This document shows positions 25,646 through 33,472 of a stretch of 57,667 nt of DNA, in pieces. The notes beneath the pieces are model-generated. The model was given only the letters and a program-made list of their open reading frames with translations, searched no databases and was not told the origin of the DNA. The first letter of the stretch is position 1; each line of letters opens with the position of its first letter. Made by a program: the position numbers and the translations under genes. Origin of the DNA: an uncultured Bacteroidota bacterium (GTDB lineage: Bacteria; Bacteroidota; Bacteroidia; Bacteroidales; P3); the NCBI GenBank assembly GCA_902777005.1, contig CACYSB010000016.1, forward strand, positions 1 to 57,667, written 5' to 3'.

Positions 25646-26086
25646 ATGATAGAGAAAATCAAGATATTAGAACTCGTAAACAACGCGCTTGAGGGCAGCG
25701 ATAAATTCCTCGTGAACCTGAAAATCACGCCCGACAACCGCATTTATGTTGACATCGACGGCGACAACGGCGTCACCATAGACGACTGCATAGAGCTCAG
25801 CCGCGCCATCGAGAGCCAGCTGGACCGCGACGTGGAGGACTTCGCCCTCGACGTGAGCTCCGCCGGCGCCGACCAGCCTCTTAAGCTCATTCGCCAGTAC
25901 CGCAAGAACGTGGGACGCGACCTGGAGGTGGTCACCGTCGACGGCGAACGCGCCGACGGCACCCTCGAGGACGCCTCGGACGAGGGCATCGTCATCCGCA
26001 CCACGGGCACCAAGAAGAAACCCGCCGAGACGCTCCGCTTCGCCTACCGCGACATCAAGAGCGCCCGTGTGGCAATAAAGTTTTAA
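25646..26086 (+). CDS. rimP: Ribosome maturation factor RimP
   Basis: A 146-residue cytoplasmic protein needed for 30S subunit maturation. Family features include FLVNLKITPDNRIYVDIDGDNGVTIDDC, SRAIESQLDR, FALDVSSAGADQPLK and YRKNVGRDL. Position directly before nusA and infB is the classic conserved order. Twenty-one bases separate it from nusA. No Shine-Dalgarno sequence precedes the ATG. Confidence 0.95.
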   Translation: MIEKIKILELVNNALEGSDKFLVNLKITPDNRIYVDIDGDNGVTIDDCIELSRAIESQLDRDVEDFALDVSSAGADQPLKLIRQYRKNVGRDLEVVTVDGERADGTLEDASDEGIVIRTTGTKKKPAETLRFAYRDIKSARVAIKF

Positions 26087-26107
26087 GAACAGAAAACATA
26101 CAAAGAT

Positions 26108-27346
26108 ATGGCAAAGAACCAAGACTTGAGCAGTTCCTTTCAGGAATTCAAGGAATTTAAGAACATCGACCGCGAGACACTGATGCGCATTCTGGAAGAG
26201 GTGTTCCGCTCGGCGCTGGCCAAACATTTCGGCACGGAAGACAACTTCGACATCATTGTCAACATCGACAAGGGCGACCTTGAGATCTTCCGCAACCGCA
26301 TGATTGTCGACGACGGCGCCGTACAGGACCCCGCACGCGAGATCGCCATCAGCGACGCCCTCAAGATAGAGGACGACTTCGAGGTGGGCGAAGAACTCTC
26401 GGAGCCCATCCTCATGACCGAGTTCGGCCGCCGCGAGATCCTCAGCATACGCCAGAACCTCGTGGGCAAGATTCAGGACTACGAGAAGAGCCTCATCTTC
26501 CAGAAGTACAAAGAGAAAGTCGGCGAGATTATCGTTGGCGAGGTCTACCAGCCTTGGAACAAAGAGGTGCTGGTGCTCGACGACGAGAAGATAGAGCTCG
26601 TGCTGCCCAAGAGCGAGCAGATACCCAGCGACCACTTCCGCAAGGGCGACACCGTGCGCGCCGTGGTGCTCAAGGTGGAGATGAAGAACAACAACCCCAG
26701 CATCATATTGAGCCGCACGACGCCCATCTTCCTGGAGCGCCTGCTCGAAGCCGAGGTGCCGGAGATCTACGACGGCCTCATCACCATCAAGAACATCGTG
26801 CGCCAGCCCGGCGAGCGCGCCAAGGTGGCTGTGGAAAGCTATGACGACCGCATCGACCCCGTGGGAAGCTGCGTCGGCGTCAAGGGCGGCCGCATCCACG
26901 GCATCGTGCGCGAACTGCGCAACGAGAACATCGACGTGCTCAACTACACTCCGCGTGTCGACCTGATGATACAGCGTGCCCTCTCACCCGCCAAGATCAG
27001 CAGCATCAAGATCAACGAGGAGGAGAAGAAGGCCGAGGTGTTCATGCAGCCCGACCAGGTGAGCCTGGCTATCGGCAAGGGCGGCTACAACATCAAGCTG
27101 GCCTCCAAGCTCGTTGGCTACGAGATTGAGGTGTTCCGCGACAGCGACGAGGACTACGACGACGTGGCACTGCAGGAGTTCAACGACGAGATCGACCAGT
27201 GGATTATCGACGAGCTCATCAAGATTGGCTGCGACACCGCCAAGAGCGTGCTCGCCCTGCCGAAGGAAGAGCTGATGACCCGCACCGACCTCGAAGAGGA
27301 GACCATCGACCACGTCATTGAAGTACTCAAGGCTGAATTTGAATAA
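26108..27346 (+). CDS. nusA: Transcription termination/antitermination factor NusA
   Basis: A 412-residue RNA polymerase-binding elongation factor. It contains the N-terminal polymerase-binding domain (to about residue 125), an S1 domain (VGEIIVGEVYQPWNKEVLV), KH1 including DPVGSCVGVKGGRIHGIVREL, and KH2 with SLAIGKGGYNIKLASKL. A short C-terminal helical region (SVLALPKEELMTRTDLEEE) remains, without the two full acidic repeats of E. coli NusA. In E. coli NusA controls its own operon; the leader hairpin here could allow something similar, which is inference. Confidence 0.97.
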   Translation: MAKNQDLSSSFQEFKEFKNIDRETLMRILEEVFRSALAKHFGTEDNFDIIVNIDKGDLEIFRNRMIVDDGAVQDPAREIAISDALKIEDDFEVGEELSEPILMTEFGRREILSIRQNLVGKIQDYEKSLIFQKYKEKVGEIIVGEVYQPWNKEVLVLDDEKIELVLPKSEQIPSDHFRKGDTVRAVVLKVEMKNNNPSIILSRTTPIFLERLLEAEVPEIYDGLITIKNIVRQPGERAKVAVESYDDRIDPVGSCVGVKGGRIHGIVRELRNENIDVLNYTPRVDLMIQRALSPAKISSIKINEEEKKAEVFMQPDQVSLAIGKGGYNIKLASKLVGYEIEVFRDSDEDYDDVALQEFNDEIDQWIIDELIKIGCDTAKSVLALPKEELMTRTDLEEETIDHVIEVLKAEFE

Positions 27347-27373
27347 AAAACAAAAGAAAGGACTCGACAAGAT

Positions 27374-30295
27374 ATGGCAAGTTTCAGACTGAACAAGGTG
27401 GCCAAGGATTTCAACGTGGGCATACAGACCCTCGTGGAGTACCTTGCCAAGAAGGGGCACCAAGTGGAGCAGAGCCCCAACACGAAGATTAGCGAGGAGC
27501 AGTATGAGCTGCTGGCCACGGCGTTCGACAGCGAACGCAAGGTAAAGGAAGAAGCCGACAAGATAGAACTCATGTCGGCAGGCAGCAACCGTGTGGTTGA
27601 GCTCAGCGCCAAACCCGAAGCCGAAGCCGAGCCCGAAGAGGTGGTCATCAAAGGCTACACCTCGCACAAGAGCGCCACTCCCGCCCCAAAAGCCGCTCAT
27701 GTGCAGGAACCCGTCATGGAAGAAACCGAGCCCGCAGAGAAAGAGGCTCCGGTGGAAGAACCTGAGCACATGGTTGAAAGCCACGACGAAGAACCTGTGG
27801 AGACAACGGCAGAAGACATCCCCGAGCAGGAGGAAAGTCAGAATGAAACGGTCCAGAGCGACAGCCCCTTCAAGGTGGTTGGCACCGTGGACCTGAGCGC
27901 CATCAACCAGCGCACACGTCCCGACAAGAAGAAGCACAAGAAAGGTGAAAAGCGTGAGCCCGCCATATCGCCCGCCGCTGCCGCCAAACCCAAGATGCAA
28001 AAGGCCGAAGCTCCCAAGGCCGAACCGCAGCCTGCTCCCGAAGCGGTAAATGTCGAGGCACCCAAGCCCGTCGAGCCCGCCAAGCCCGAACCCGAGTTCA
28101 TCGAGACCCAATACCAGAAGCTCGAAGGCCCCAAGGTCCTCGACAAGATAGACCTCAGCCAATTCAGCAAGGATGGTGCCGACACCCCCGGCAGCAAACG
28201 TAAACGTAAGCACACCAAGAAAGAGGCTGTCAGCGCACAGGAAGTTAAGAAGATTGGCGCCGAGGTGGCCAAGAAGGAGAGCAAGGAGAAAGAGAAAGCC
28301 CGCAAGGAAAGCCAGAAGAACGCTGCCAAGCAGCAGGATGCCGGTGGCAAGAAGAAGAAAAAGAAAGAGGAGAAGAAGCCCGTCGAAATTGACGACAACG
28401 AGATTGAGAAGCAGATACGCGATACCCTCGCCCGACTCTCGCCCCTCGGCAAGTCAAAGACCTCCAAGCACAACCGTGAGAAGCGCCAGAAAGTCCACGC
28501 CCAAATGGAGGAGGAGATGATGCACGAGATGGAGCAGCAGAACGTGCTCCAAGTGACCGAGTTCGTCACTGCCAACGAGCTGGCCACCATGATGAACGTG
28601 CCGGTGACCAAGATTATCGCCACCTGCATGTCCGTCGGCATCTTCGTGAGCATCAACCAGCGTCTCGATGCCGAGACCATCAAGCTTATTACCGATGAGT
28701 TCGGCTTCCAGGTAAACTTCGCCGATGAGGATGTGGTGAATACCATCCACAAGATTGAAGAAGAGGACCGTCCCGAGGACCTCGTGCCGCGCAATCCCAT
28801 CATCACCGTCATGGGTCACGTTGACCACGGTAAGACCTCGCTGCTCGACTATATCCGCAAGACCAACGTCATCGCCGGCGAAGCGGGCGGCATCACCCAG
28901 CACATCGGTGCCTACGAGGTGCAGACTGCCGACGGTCGCAAGATCACCTTCCTCGACACTCCTGGCCACGAGGCCTTTACCGCCATGCGTGCCCGTGGTG
29001 CCAAGATGACCGATATCGCCATCATCGTCATCGCTGCCGACGATAAGATCATGCCGCAGACCATTGAGGCCATCAACCACGCCCAGTCGGCTGGTGTGCC
29101 CATCGTCTTCGCCATAAACAAGATTGATAAACCCGGTGCCGACCCCGACCGTATCAAGACCGAGCTGGCCAACATGAACCTCCTCGTCGAGGAATGGGGC
29201 GGTAAATACCAGAGCCAGGACATCAGCGCCAAGAAGGGTATCGGCGTCGAGGAATTGCTCGAGAAGGTTATCCTCCAGGCCGACATCATGGAACTGAAGG
29301 GCAACCCCAACAAGCGCGCTAAAGGCGTCGTCATCGAGAGCGCCCTCGACAAGGGCCGCGGCTACATTGCCAAGCTACTTGTGCAGGAAGGTACTATCCA
29401 CAAGGGAGACCCCATCGTGGCCGGTGCCATCGCAGGCCGTGTGCGTGCCATGTACAATGAGCGCAACCAAGAGGTCATGTCCGCCGGTCCATCGCAGCCT
29501 GTGCTGCTCCTCGGACTTACCGGCGCCTGCCAGGCCGGCGACACCTTCAACGTCATGGAGAACGAGAAAGAGGCCAAGGACATCGCCGCCAAGCGCACCC
29601 AGCTGCAGCGCGAGCAGGGCATACGCACCCAGACCCACCTCACCCTCGAGGAGATTGGCCGCCGCCGCGCCCTCGGCAACTTCAAGGAGCTAAACATCAT
29701 CGTAAAGGGCGATGTGGACGGCTCCGTCGAGGCCCTCAGCGACTCGCTACTCAAGCTCAGCAACGAAGAGGTGCAGGTCAACGTCATCCACAAGGGCGTG
29801 GGCCAGATTTCGGAGAACGACGTCACGCTGGCCATGGCCTCCGACGCCATCATCATCGGCTTCCAGGTGCGTCCCAGCGTAGGCGCCCGCAAGATGGCCG
29901 AGACCGAGCACATCGACATCCGCCTCTACAGCATCATCTACGACGCCATCAACGAGCTCAAGGACGCCATCGAGGGTATGCTCGCCCCCGAGACGCAGGA
30001 AAAGATCGTGGCCAACCTCGAGATTCGCGAAACCTTCAAGATCAGCAAGGTCGGCACCATCGCCGGCTGTATGTGCCTCGACGGCAAAATCAACCGCCAG
30101 AGCAACATCCGCATCATCCGCGACGGCATCGTGGTTTATACCGGCAAGCTCGCCTCACTCAAGCGCTTCAAAGACGACGTCAAAGAGGTGGTCAGCGGCC
30201 AGGACTGCGGCTTGAACATCGAAAACTACAACGACATCAAAGTCGGCGACATCGTCGAAGCCTACGAAGTCATCGAAATCAAACGCAAACTATAA
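27374..30295 (+). CDS. infB: Translation initiation factor IF-2
   Basis: A 973-residue GTPase that brings initiator tRNA to the ribosome. Residues 1 to about 65 form the IF2 N-terminal helical domain (LNKVAKDFNVGIQTLVEYL). A long Pro/Glu/Lys/Ala-rich linker runs to about 390, followed by IF2N. The G domain has GHVDHGKTS, DTPGHEAF and NKIDKPGA. Domains II to IV follow (KGDVDGSVEAL, VGTIAGCMCLDGKI). All expected motifs are intact. tRNA-Arg follows 12 bases after the stop. Confidence 0.97.
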   Translation: MASFRLNKVAKDFNVGIQTLVEYLAKKGHQVEQSPNTKISEEQYELLATAFDSERKVKEEADKIELMSAGSNRVVELSAKPEAEAEPEEVVIKGYTSHKSATPAPKAAHVQEPVMEETEPAEKEAPVEEPEHMVESHDEEPVETTAEDIPEQEESQNETVQSDSPFKVVGTVDLSAINQRTRPDKKKHKKGEKREPAISPAAAAKPKMQKAEAPKAEPQPAPEAVNVEAPKPVEPAKPEPEFIETQYQKLEGPKVLDKIDLSQFSKDGADTPGSKRKRKHTKKEAVSAQEVKKIGAEVAKKESKEKEKARKESQKNAAKQQDAGGKKKKKKEEKKPVEIDDNEIEKQIRDTLARLSPLGKSKTSKHNREKRQKVHAQMEEEMMHEMEQQNVLQVTEFVTANELATMMNVPVTKIIATCMSVGIFVSINQRLDAETIKLITDEFGFQVNFADEDVVNTIHKIEEEDRPEDLVPRNPIITVMGHVDHGKTSLLDYIRKTNVIAGEAGGITQHIGAYEVQTADGRKITFLDTPGHEAFTAMRARGAKMTDIAIIVIAADDKIMPQTIEAINHAQSAGVPIVFAINKIDKPGADPDRIKTELANMNLLVEEWGGKYQSQDISAKKGIGVEELLEKVILQADIMELKGNPNKRAKGVVIESALDKGRGYIAKLLVQEGTIHKGDPIVAGAIAGRVRAMYNERNQEVMSAGPSQPVLLLGLTGACQAGDTFNVMENEKEAKDIAAKRTQLQREQGIRTQTHLTLEEIGRRRALGNFKELNIIVKGDVDGSVEALSDSLLKLSNEEVQVNVIHKGVGQISENDVTLAMASDAIIIGFQVRPSVGARKMAETEHIDIRLYSIIYDAINELKDAIEGMLAPETQEKIVANLEIRETFKISKVGTIAGCMCLDGKINRQSNIRIIRDGIVVYTGKLASLKRFKDDVKEVVSGQDCGLNIENYNDIKVGDIVEAYEVIEIKRKL

Positions 30296-30307
30296 TAGTC
30301 TGCGACT

Positions 30308-30379
30308 GCTCCTGTAGTTCAATGGATAGAATAGAGGTTTCCTAAACCTTTGATCAGGGTTCGATTCCCTGCGGGAGTA
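30308..30379 (+). tRNA. tRNA-Arg (anticodon CCT)
   Basis: Acceptor GCTCCTG pairs with CGGGAGT (G-U pairs at two positions). The anticodon stem GAGGT/ACCTT holds loop TTCCTAA with anticodon CCT, and the T loop is GTTCGATTC. CCA is not encoded. Only 12 bases after infB, so probably co-transcribed and processed. Confidence 0.94.
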
Positions 30380-30385
30380 CAAAAA

Positions 30386-30411
30386 GAAGGGCACCTACAT
30401 GGGTGCCCTTC
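30386..30411. terminator. Bidirectional intrinsic terminator
   Basis: A 10-bp perfect stem gaagggcacc / ggtgcccttc with a 6-base loop, an A5 run to the left and a T-rich tract to the right. It serves the infB-tRNA transcript on the plus strand and purE on the minus strand. Confidence 0.9.
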
Positions 30412-30434
30412 TTTATTTTCCTAAGCTGCGGTGC

Positions 30435-30941
30435 TTAGCACTTGAACTTGTACTCCAGCTTGGCCAGGTCTTCGTTGGCCTTGACAATCTTTTTCTTCAG
30501 GCCTGCCTTATAGGCGACAAGTTTCTGCATCATGGCGTCGTCGCCGAGGGCGAGCATCTGCATGGCCAAGATGGCAGCATTCTGTGCGCCGTTGATGGCC
30601 ACGGTGGCCACGGGGATTCCCGGAGGCATCTGCATGATGGCAAAGGTGGCGTCGAGACCTTCCAGGCACGAGCCTTTGATGGGCACGCCTATTACCGGCA
30701 GCGGCGTCTCGGCGGCGATGACACCCGGCAAGGCGGCAGCCATACCGGCGCCGGCGATGATGACCTTGATGCCACGGCCGGCGGCGCCACGGGCGAAGTC
30801 ACTAACCTCGACGGGCGTGCGGTGTGCGGAGAGGGCGTTGACCTCGAACGGTATCTCCATCTCCTCAAAGAACTGGCAGGCTTTCTCCATGACCGGCAGG
30901 TCGCTGGTGCTGCCCATGATGATACTAACTATCGGTCTCAT
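30435..30941 (-). CDS. purE: N5-carboxyaminoimidazole ribonucleotide mutase
   Basis: Converts N5-CAIR to CAIR in purine synthesis. The 168-residue protein contains MGSTSDLPVMEKA, SAHRTPVEVSDFARGA, AGAGMAAALPGVIAA and GVPIKGSCLEGLDA, all typical of class I PurE. The length is normal. Five bases separate it from the M16 peptidase gene upstream. No purK in the window. Confidence 0.96.
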   Translation of the reverse strand: MRPIVSIIMGSTSDLPVMEKACQFFEEMEIPFEVNALSAHRTPVEVSDFARGAAGRGIKVIIAGAGMAAALPGVIAAETPLPVIGVPIKGSCLEGLDATFAIMQMPPGIPVATVAINGAQNAAILAMQMLALGDDAMMQKLVAYKAGLKKKIVKANEDLAKLEYKFKC

Positions 30942-30946
30942 ATCGT

Positions 30947-32164
30947 TTAATTATAGATTAGCGTACTGATACCCTCGGGGGCGAAGCGGCTCTGTGCCAC
31001 ACGCAGCACCTCGTCGGGCGTGAGGTTCATTATGTCGGCGTTCATTTCCTCAAGGGTGTCGACATGCTCGAAGTTAAGGCTCGCCTTGCCGATACTCTGC
31101 ATCTCGTTGCTGCCGTTGTCGTTGTTGATGGCCATCTGGCCGATGAACTGGCGCTGTGCCATGCGCAACTGCTGCGGCGTGAGCCTGACGGTGGCCATGC
31201 GTTCCAGCTCGCGACGCATGAGCTGCAGGGCACGCTCCTGCGCATCGAGATCGACGCCGGCGTAGATGTAGAACAGCCCCGTGTCGGACATGGGCACATA
31301 CTGCGACTCGACACTATAGCAGAAGCCGTAGCGCTCGCGTATGGACACATTGAGGCGCGAGTTCATCGCCGGCCCACCAAGGATATTGTTAATCAGCGTA
31401 AAAGCCGTCTTGTCAGGATTGTATATGTTAGGTGCCTCGCAGCCTATGAGTATGTGAGCCTGATGCGTACGCTTGTGCACGGTGCGCTCGAAGCGGTGGA
31501 AGACCGGCTTCACGCTGCGGTCGACCGCCGACACATGGTTGCCGAAGCCACCGAAATAGCGTTCGCACATGCGTACCAGACGCTTGAACTCCACGTCTCC
31601 CACCACGCTGACAACCATACGCGACGGCGTGTAGTTGAGCTCCATGTGGCGCCGCAACCGTTCCGGCGTGAAGCGCCGCACATTGCGCTTGGTGCCCAGT
31701 ATGTTGTGTGCCAAGGGATGCCCCTCGAAAGCCAGCTCTTCGAACTGGTCGTAGATAAGCTCCGCCGGCAGGTCGCTGTAGCTGTTTATCTCCTCGACCA
31801 CCACCTCGCGCTCTTTCTCAATCTCCGCCTCGGGGAAAGTGGAACAGAACAGGATGTCGGCGAACAGCTCGAGGCAACGCGGCAGGTGCTCGACCAGCGA
31901 GGTAGTGTAGACACATGTCTCCTCCTTGGTGGTGAAGGCGTTGAGCTCGCCCCCCACCCCGTCGATGCGGTTGAGTATGTGGTAGGCCTTGCGGTGTGTG
32001 GTGCCTTTGAAAAGCGAATGCTCGATGAAATGAGCCATGCCCTCGTCCGCCCCCTTCTCGTCGCGGGAGCCGACGTTGATATACACGCCGGCGTATACAA
32101 CCTTCGAAGGCGTGTGGCTCAGTATAATCTTGATGCCGTTAGGCAGTGTATGGTACTCGTACAT
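30947..32164 (-). CDS. M16 family zinc peptidase (pitrilysin-like)
   Basis: A 405-residue protein with the inverted zinc motif HFIEH (HxxEH, near residue 47) and the downstream glutamate in the EREVVVEEINSYSD region. The C-terminal half keeps the typical FTLINNILGGPAMNSRLNVSIRERYG element. No signal peptide is seen, so it is probably cytoplasmic. Single-unit M16 proteins of this size resemble the YmxG/mitochondrial processing peptidase group. It starts 6 bases after the P-loop/deaminase gene and ends 5 bases before purE. Confidence 0.92.
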   Translation of the reverse strand: MYEYHTLPNGIKIILSHTPSKVVYAGVYINVGSRDEKGADEGMAHFIEHSLFKGTTHRKAYHILNRIDGVGGELNAFTTKEETCVYTTSLVEHLPRCLELFADILFCSTFPEAEIEKEREVVVEEINSYSDLPAELIYDQFEELAFEGHPLAHNILGTKRNVRRFTPERLRRHMELNYTPSRMVVSVVGDVEFKRLVRMCERYFGGFGNHVSAVDRSVKPVFHRFERTVHKRTHQAHILIGCEAPNIYNPDKTAFTLINNILGGPAMNSRLNVSIRERYGFCYSVESQYVPMSDTGLFYIYAGVDLDAQERALQLMRRELERMATVRLTPQQLRMAQRQFIGQMAINNDNGSNEMQSIGKASLNFEHVDTLEEMNADIMNLTPDEVLRVAQSRFAPEGISTLIYN

Positions 32165-32170
32165 GCCGGC

Positions 32171-33199
32171 TCACTGATTCTCGTACTGCTGCACCTCGTC
32201 GTGGAAAAACTCCAGCTGTATGCCCGCCTGGCGGAAAAGCTCCTCGCTCTCGGCACCGGCATGGTATTTGCGCTCGCACACCACCCGCTTGATGCCGCAG
32301 TTGATAATCAGCATGGCGCAGGTGCGGCATGGGGTCATGCGGCAGTAGAGCGTGGCGCCGTCGAGGGCTATGCCGCGACGGGCCGCCTGGCAGATAGCGT
32401 TCTGCTCGGCATGCACCGTGCGAACACAGTGGGTGCTTATATGACCGTCGGCATCTATGGTCTGGCGGAACAGGTGTCCCACCTCGTCGCAATGGGGCAG
32501 GCCGCTGGGCGAGCCCACATAGCCAGTGACCAACAGCTGCTTGTCCTTCACAATGACGCAGCCCGAACGGCCACGGTCGCACGTGGCGCGGCGGCTGGCG
32601 GCATTGGCCAGCTCCATGAAATACTCGTCCCAGCTGGGACGGTGGTATGTAATCCGACCGAGCACCTCCTCCACTTGGCGGTGCAAATCCTCGAACGTGC
32701 CGCCATTGTCGAAGCGGAAGTCGGCGTGCTCGATGCAGTATTTAAGGTTCTGCTTGTTGGGGTCACTGTTGTCCATCTCGCGCTGCTCGTTGGAGATGAA
32801 GGTCTCGTAGGAGACATGGTCGGTCTCCGAGCCGCGCAACACGGCACGCTCGTAGCGCACCTTGGGGTCGGCGTCGACCGCGAAAAGGTAGAAGCTCGGC
32901 TTGCCGCGCAAAGCCTCGACCTCGCCGGGGGTGCGGACACTCTCGATAATGCAGTTGCAGCCCGAAGCCGACGCCTGCTTGTAAAGCTCCTCGACAATGT
33001 ACGACGGCGTATGCTTGGCGCGCAGATCGTTGCCCACCATTGCCATCGTGTCGCGGTTCACGTCGAGCCCGCGACGCTTGATTTCCTCAGTAATGAAAGC
33101 GCGCACCGAATAGTGCACGAAGCCTTTTTCCTTGACCAAATAGTCGACGATGGTGCCCTTGCCGGCGCCCAGCGTCCCAGTTATGCCTATAGTTATCAT
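32171..33199 (-). CDS. P-loop kinase-like / dCMP deaminase fusion
   Basis: A 342-residue two-domain protein. Residues 1 to about 180 form a P-loop NTPase related to nucleotide or dephospho-CoA kinases, with Walker A GTLGAGKG (8-15) and a central LFAVDADPKVRYERAV. Residues about 188-342 form a zinc-dependent deoxycytidylate deaminase: His263 and Glu265 in VHAEQNAI, Cys291 and Cys294 in TPCRTC, and GRSGCVIVKDKQLLVTGY. The deaminase half would convert dCMP to dUMP for dTMP synthesis. The same pairing occurs in yeast dCMP deaminase and, in larger form, in the Vibrio phage-defence protein DcdV/AvcD. Housekeeping neighbours favour a metabolic role. Confidence 0.85.
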   Translation of the reverse strand: MITIGITGTLGAGKGTIVDYLVKEKGFVHYSVRAFITEEIKRRGLDVNRDTMAMVGNDLRAKHTPSYIVEELYKQASASGCNCIIESVRTPGEVEALRGKPSFYLFAVDADPKVRYERAVLRGSETDHVSYETFISNEQREMDNSDPNKQNLKYCIEHADFRFDNGGTFEDLHRQVEEVLGRITYHRPSWDEYFMELANAASRRATCDRGRSGCVIVKDKQLLVTGYVGSPSGLPHCDEVGHLFRQTIDADGHISTHCVRTVHAEQNAICQAARRGIALDGATLYCRMTPCRTCAMLIINCGIKRVVCERKYHAGAESEELFRQAGIQLEFFHDEVQQYENQ

Positions 33200-33280
33200 T
33201 GCCAGATTGTTTTAGCGTATAACGTCGCGTGTGCGAAAAAATTGTACAACCGGCATAATAATCAGGCACCGCCATGCCGC

Positions 33281-33412
33281 TTCGCCGTACCCGCTCCGTA
33301 GCCGCTCCGACTGTTTAACGGTTGTTCACCGGTTGTTTAACGGTTAATAACCGAAGAACAACCGGTGAACAACCGTAGAAATGCCGGAGCGACGTCGGAG
33401 AAAATACGGTGG
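33281..33412. repeat. 11-bp-register CG-comb palindrome, copy C (near-complete hairpin)
   Basis: CG recurs every 11 bases at 33286, 33297 and on to 33407 (12 of 12 units). The centre is a 28-bp inverted repeat, 33318-33345 with 33349-33376, with three mismatches and a 3-base loop (aat). The outer segments also pair imperfectly. Within the left arm the 11-mer TGTTYAMCGGT occurs three times. It lies between the P-loop/deaminase gene and the C69 peptidase gene. Confidence 0.9.
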
Positions 33413-33439
33413 AGTGGCTGCGGATTGGCATTTTATTCG

Positions 33440-33447
33440 TATCTTTG
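33440..33447 (+). promoter_or_regulatory. -7 element for the C69 peptidase gene
   Basis: TATCTTTG, a full consensus match, 26 bases before the start codon at 33473. The -33 region lies at the edge of the palindromic element and shows no clear TTTG. Confidence 0.65.
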
Positions 33448-33472
33448 CAGCAAAATAGAATTACTGCAAAAC

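Noticed and set aside
25667..26899. A 410-codon minus-strand frame opposite rimP-nusA
   Set aside because: Antisense to two essential genes with all motifs intact; shadow composition.
31064..33301. A 745-codon open frame on the plus strand across the M16 peptidase and deaminase genes
   Set aside because: It spans two well-supported minus-strand genes and their junction; its translation shows no recognisable domain.
33281..33412. CRISPR-like array at the palindromic element
   Set aside because: The 11-bp units run continuously without unique spacers and no cas genes are present in the window.
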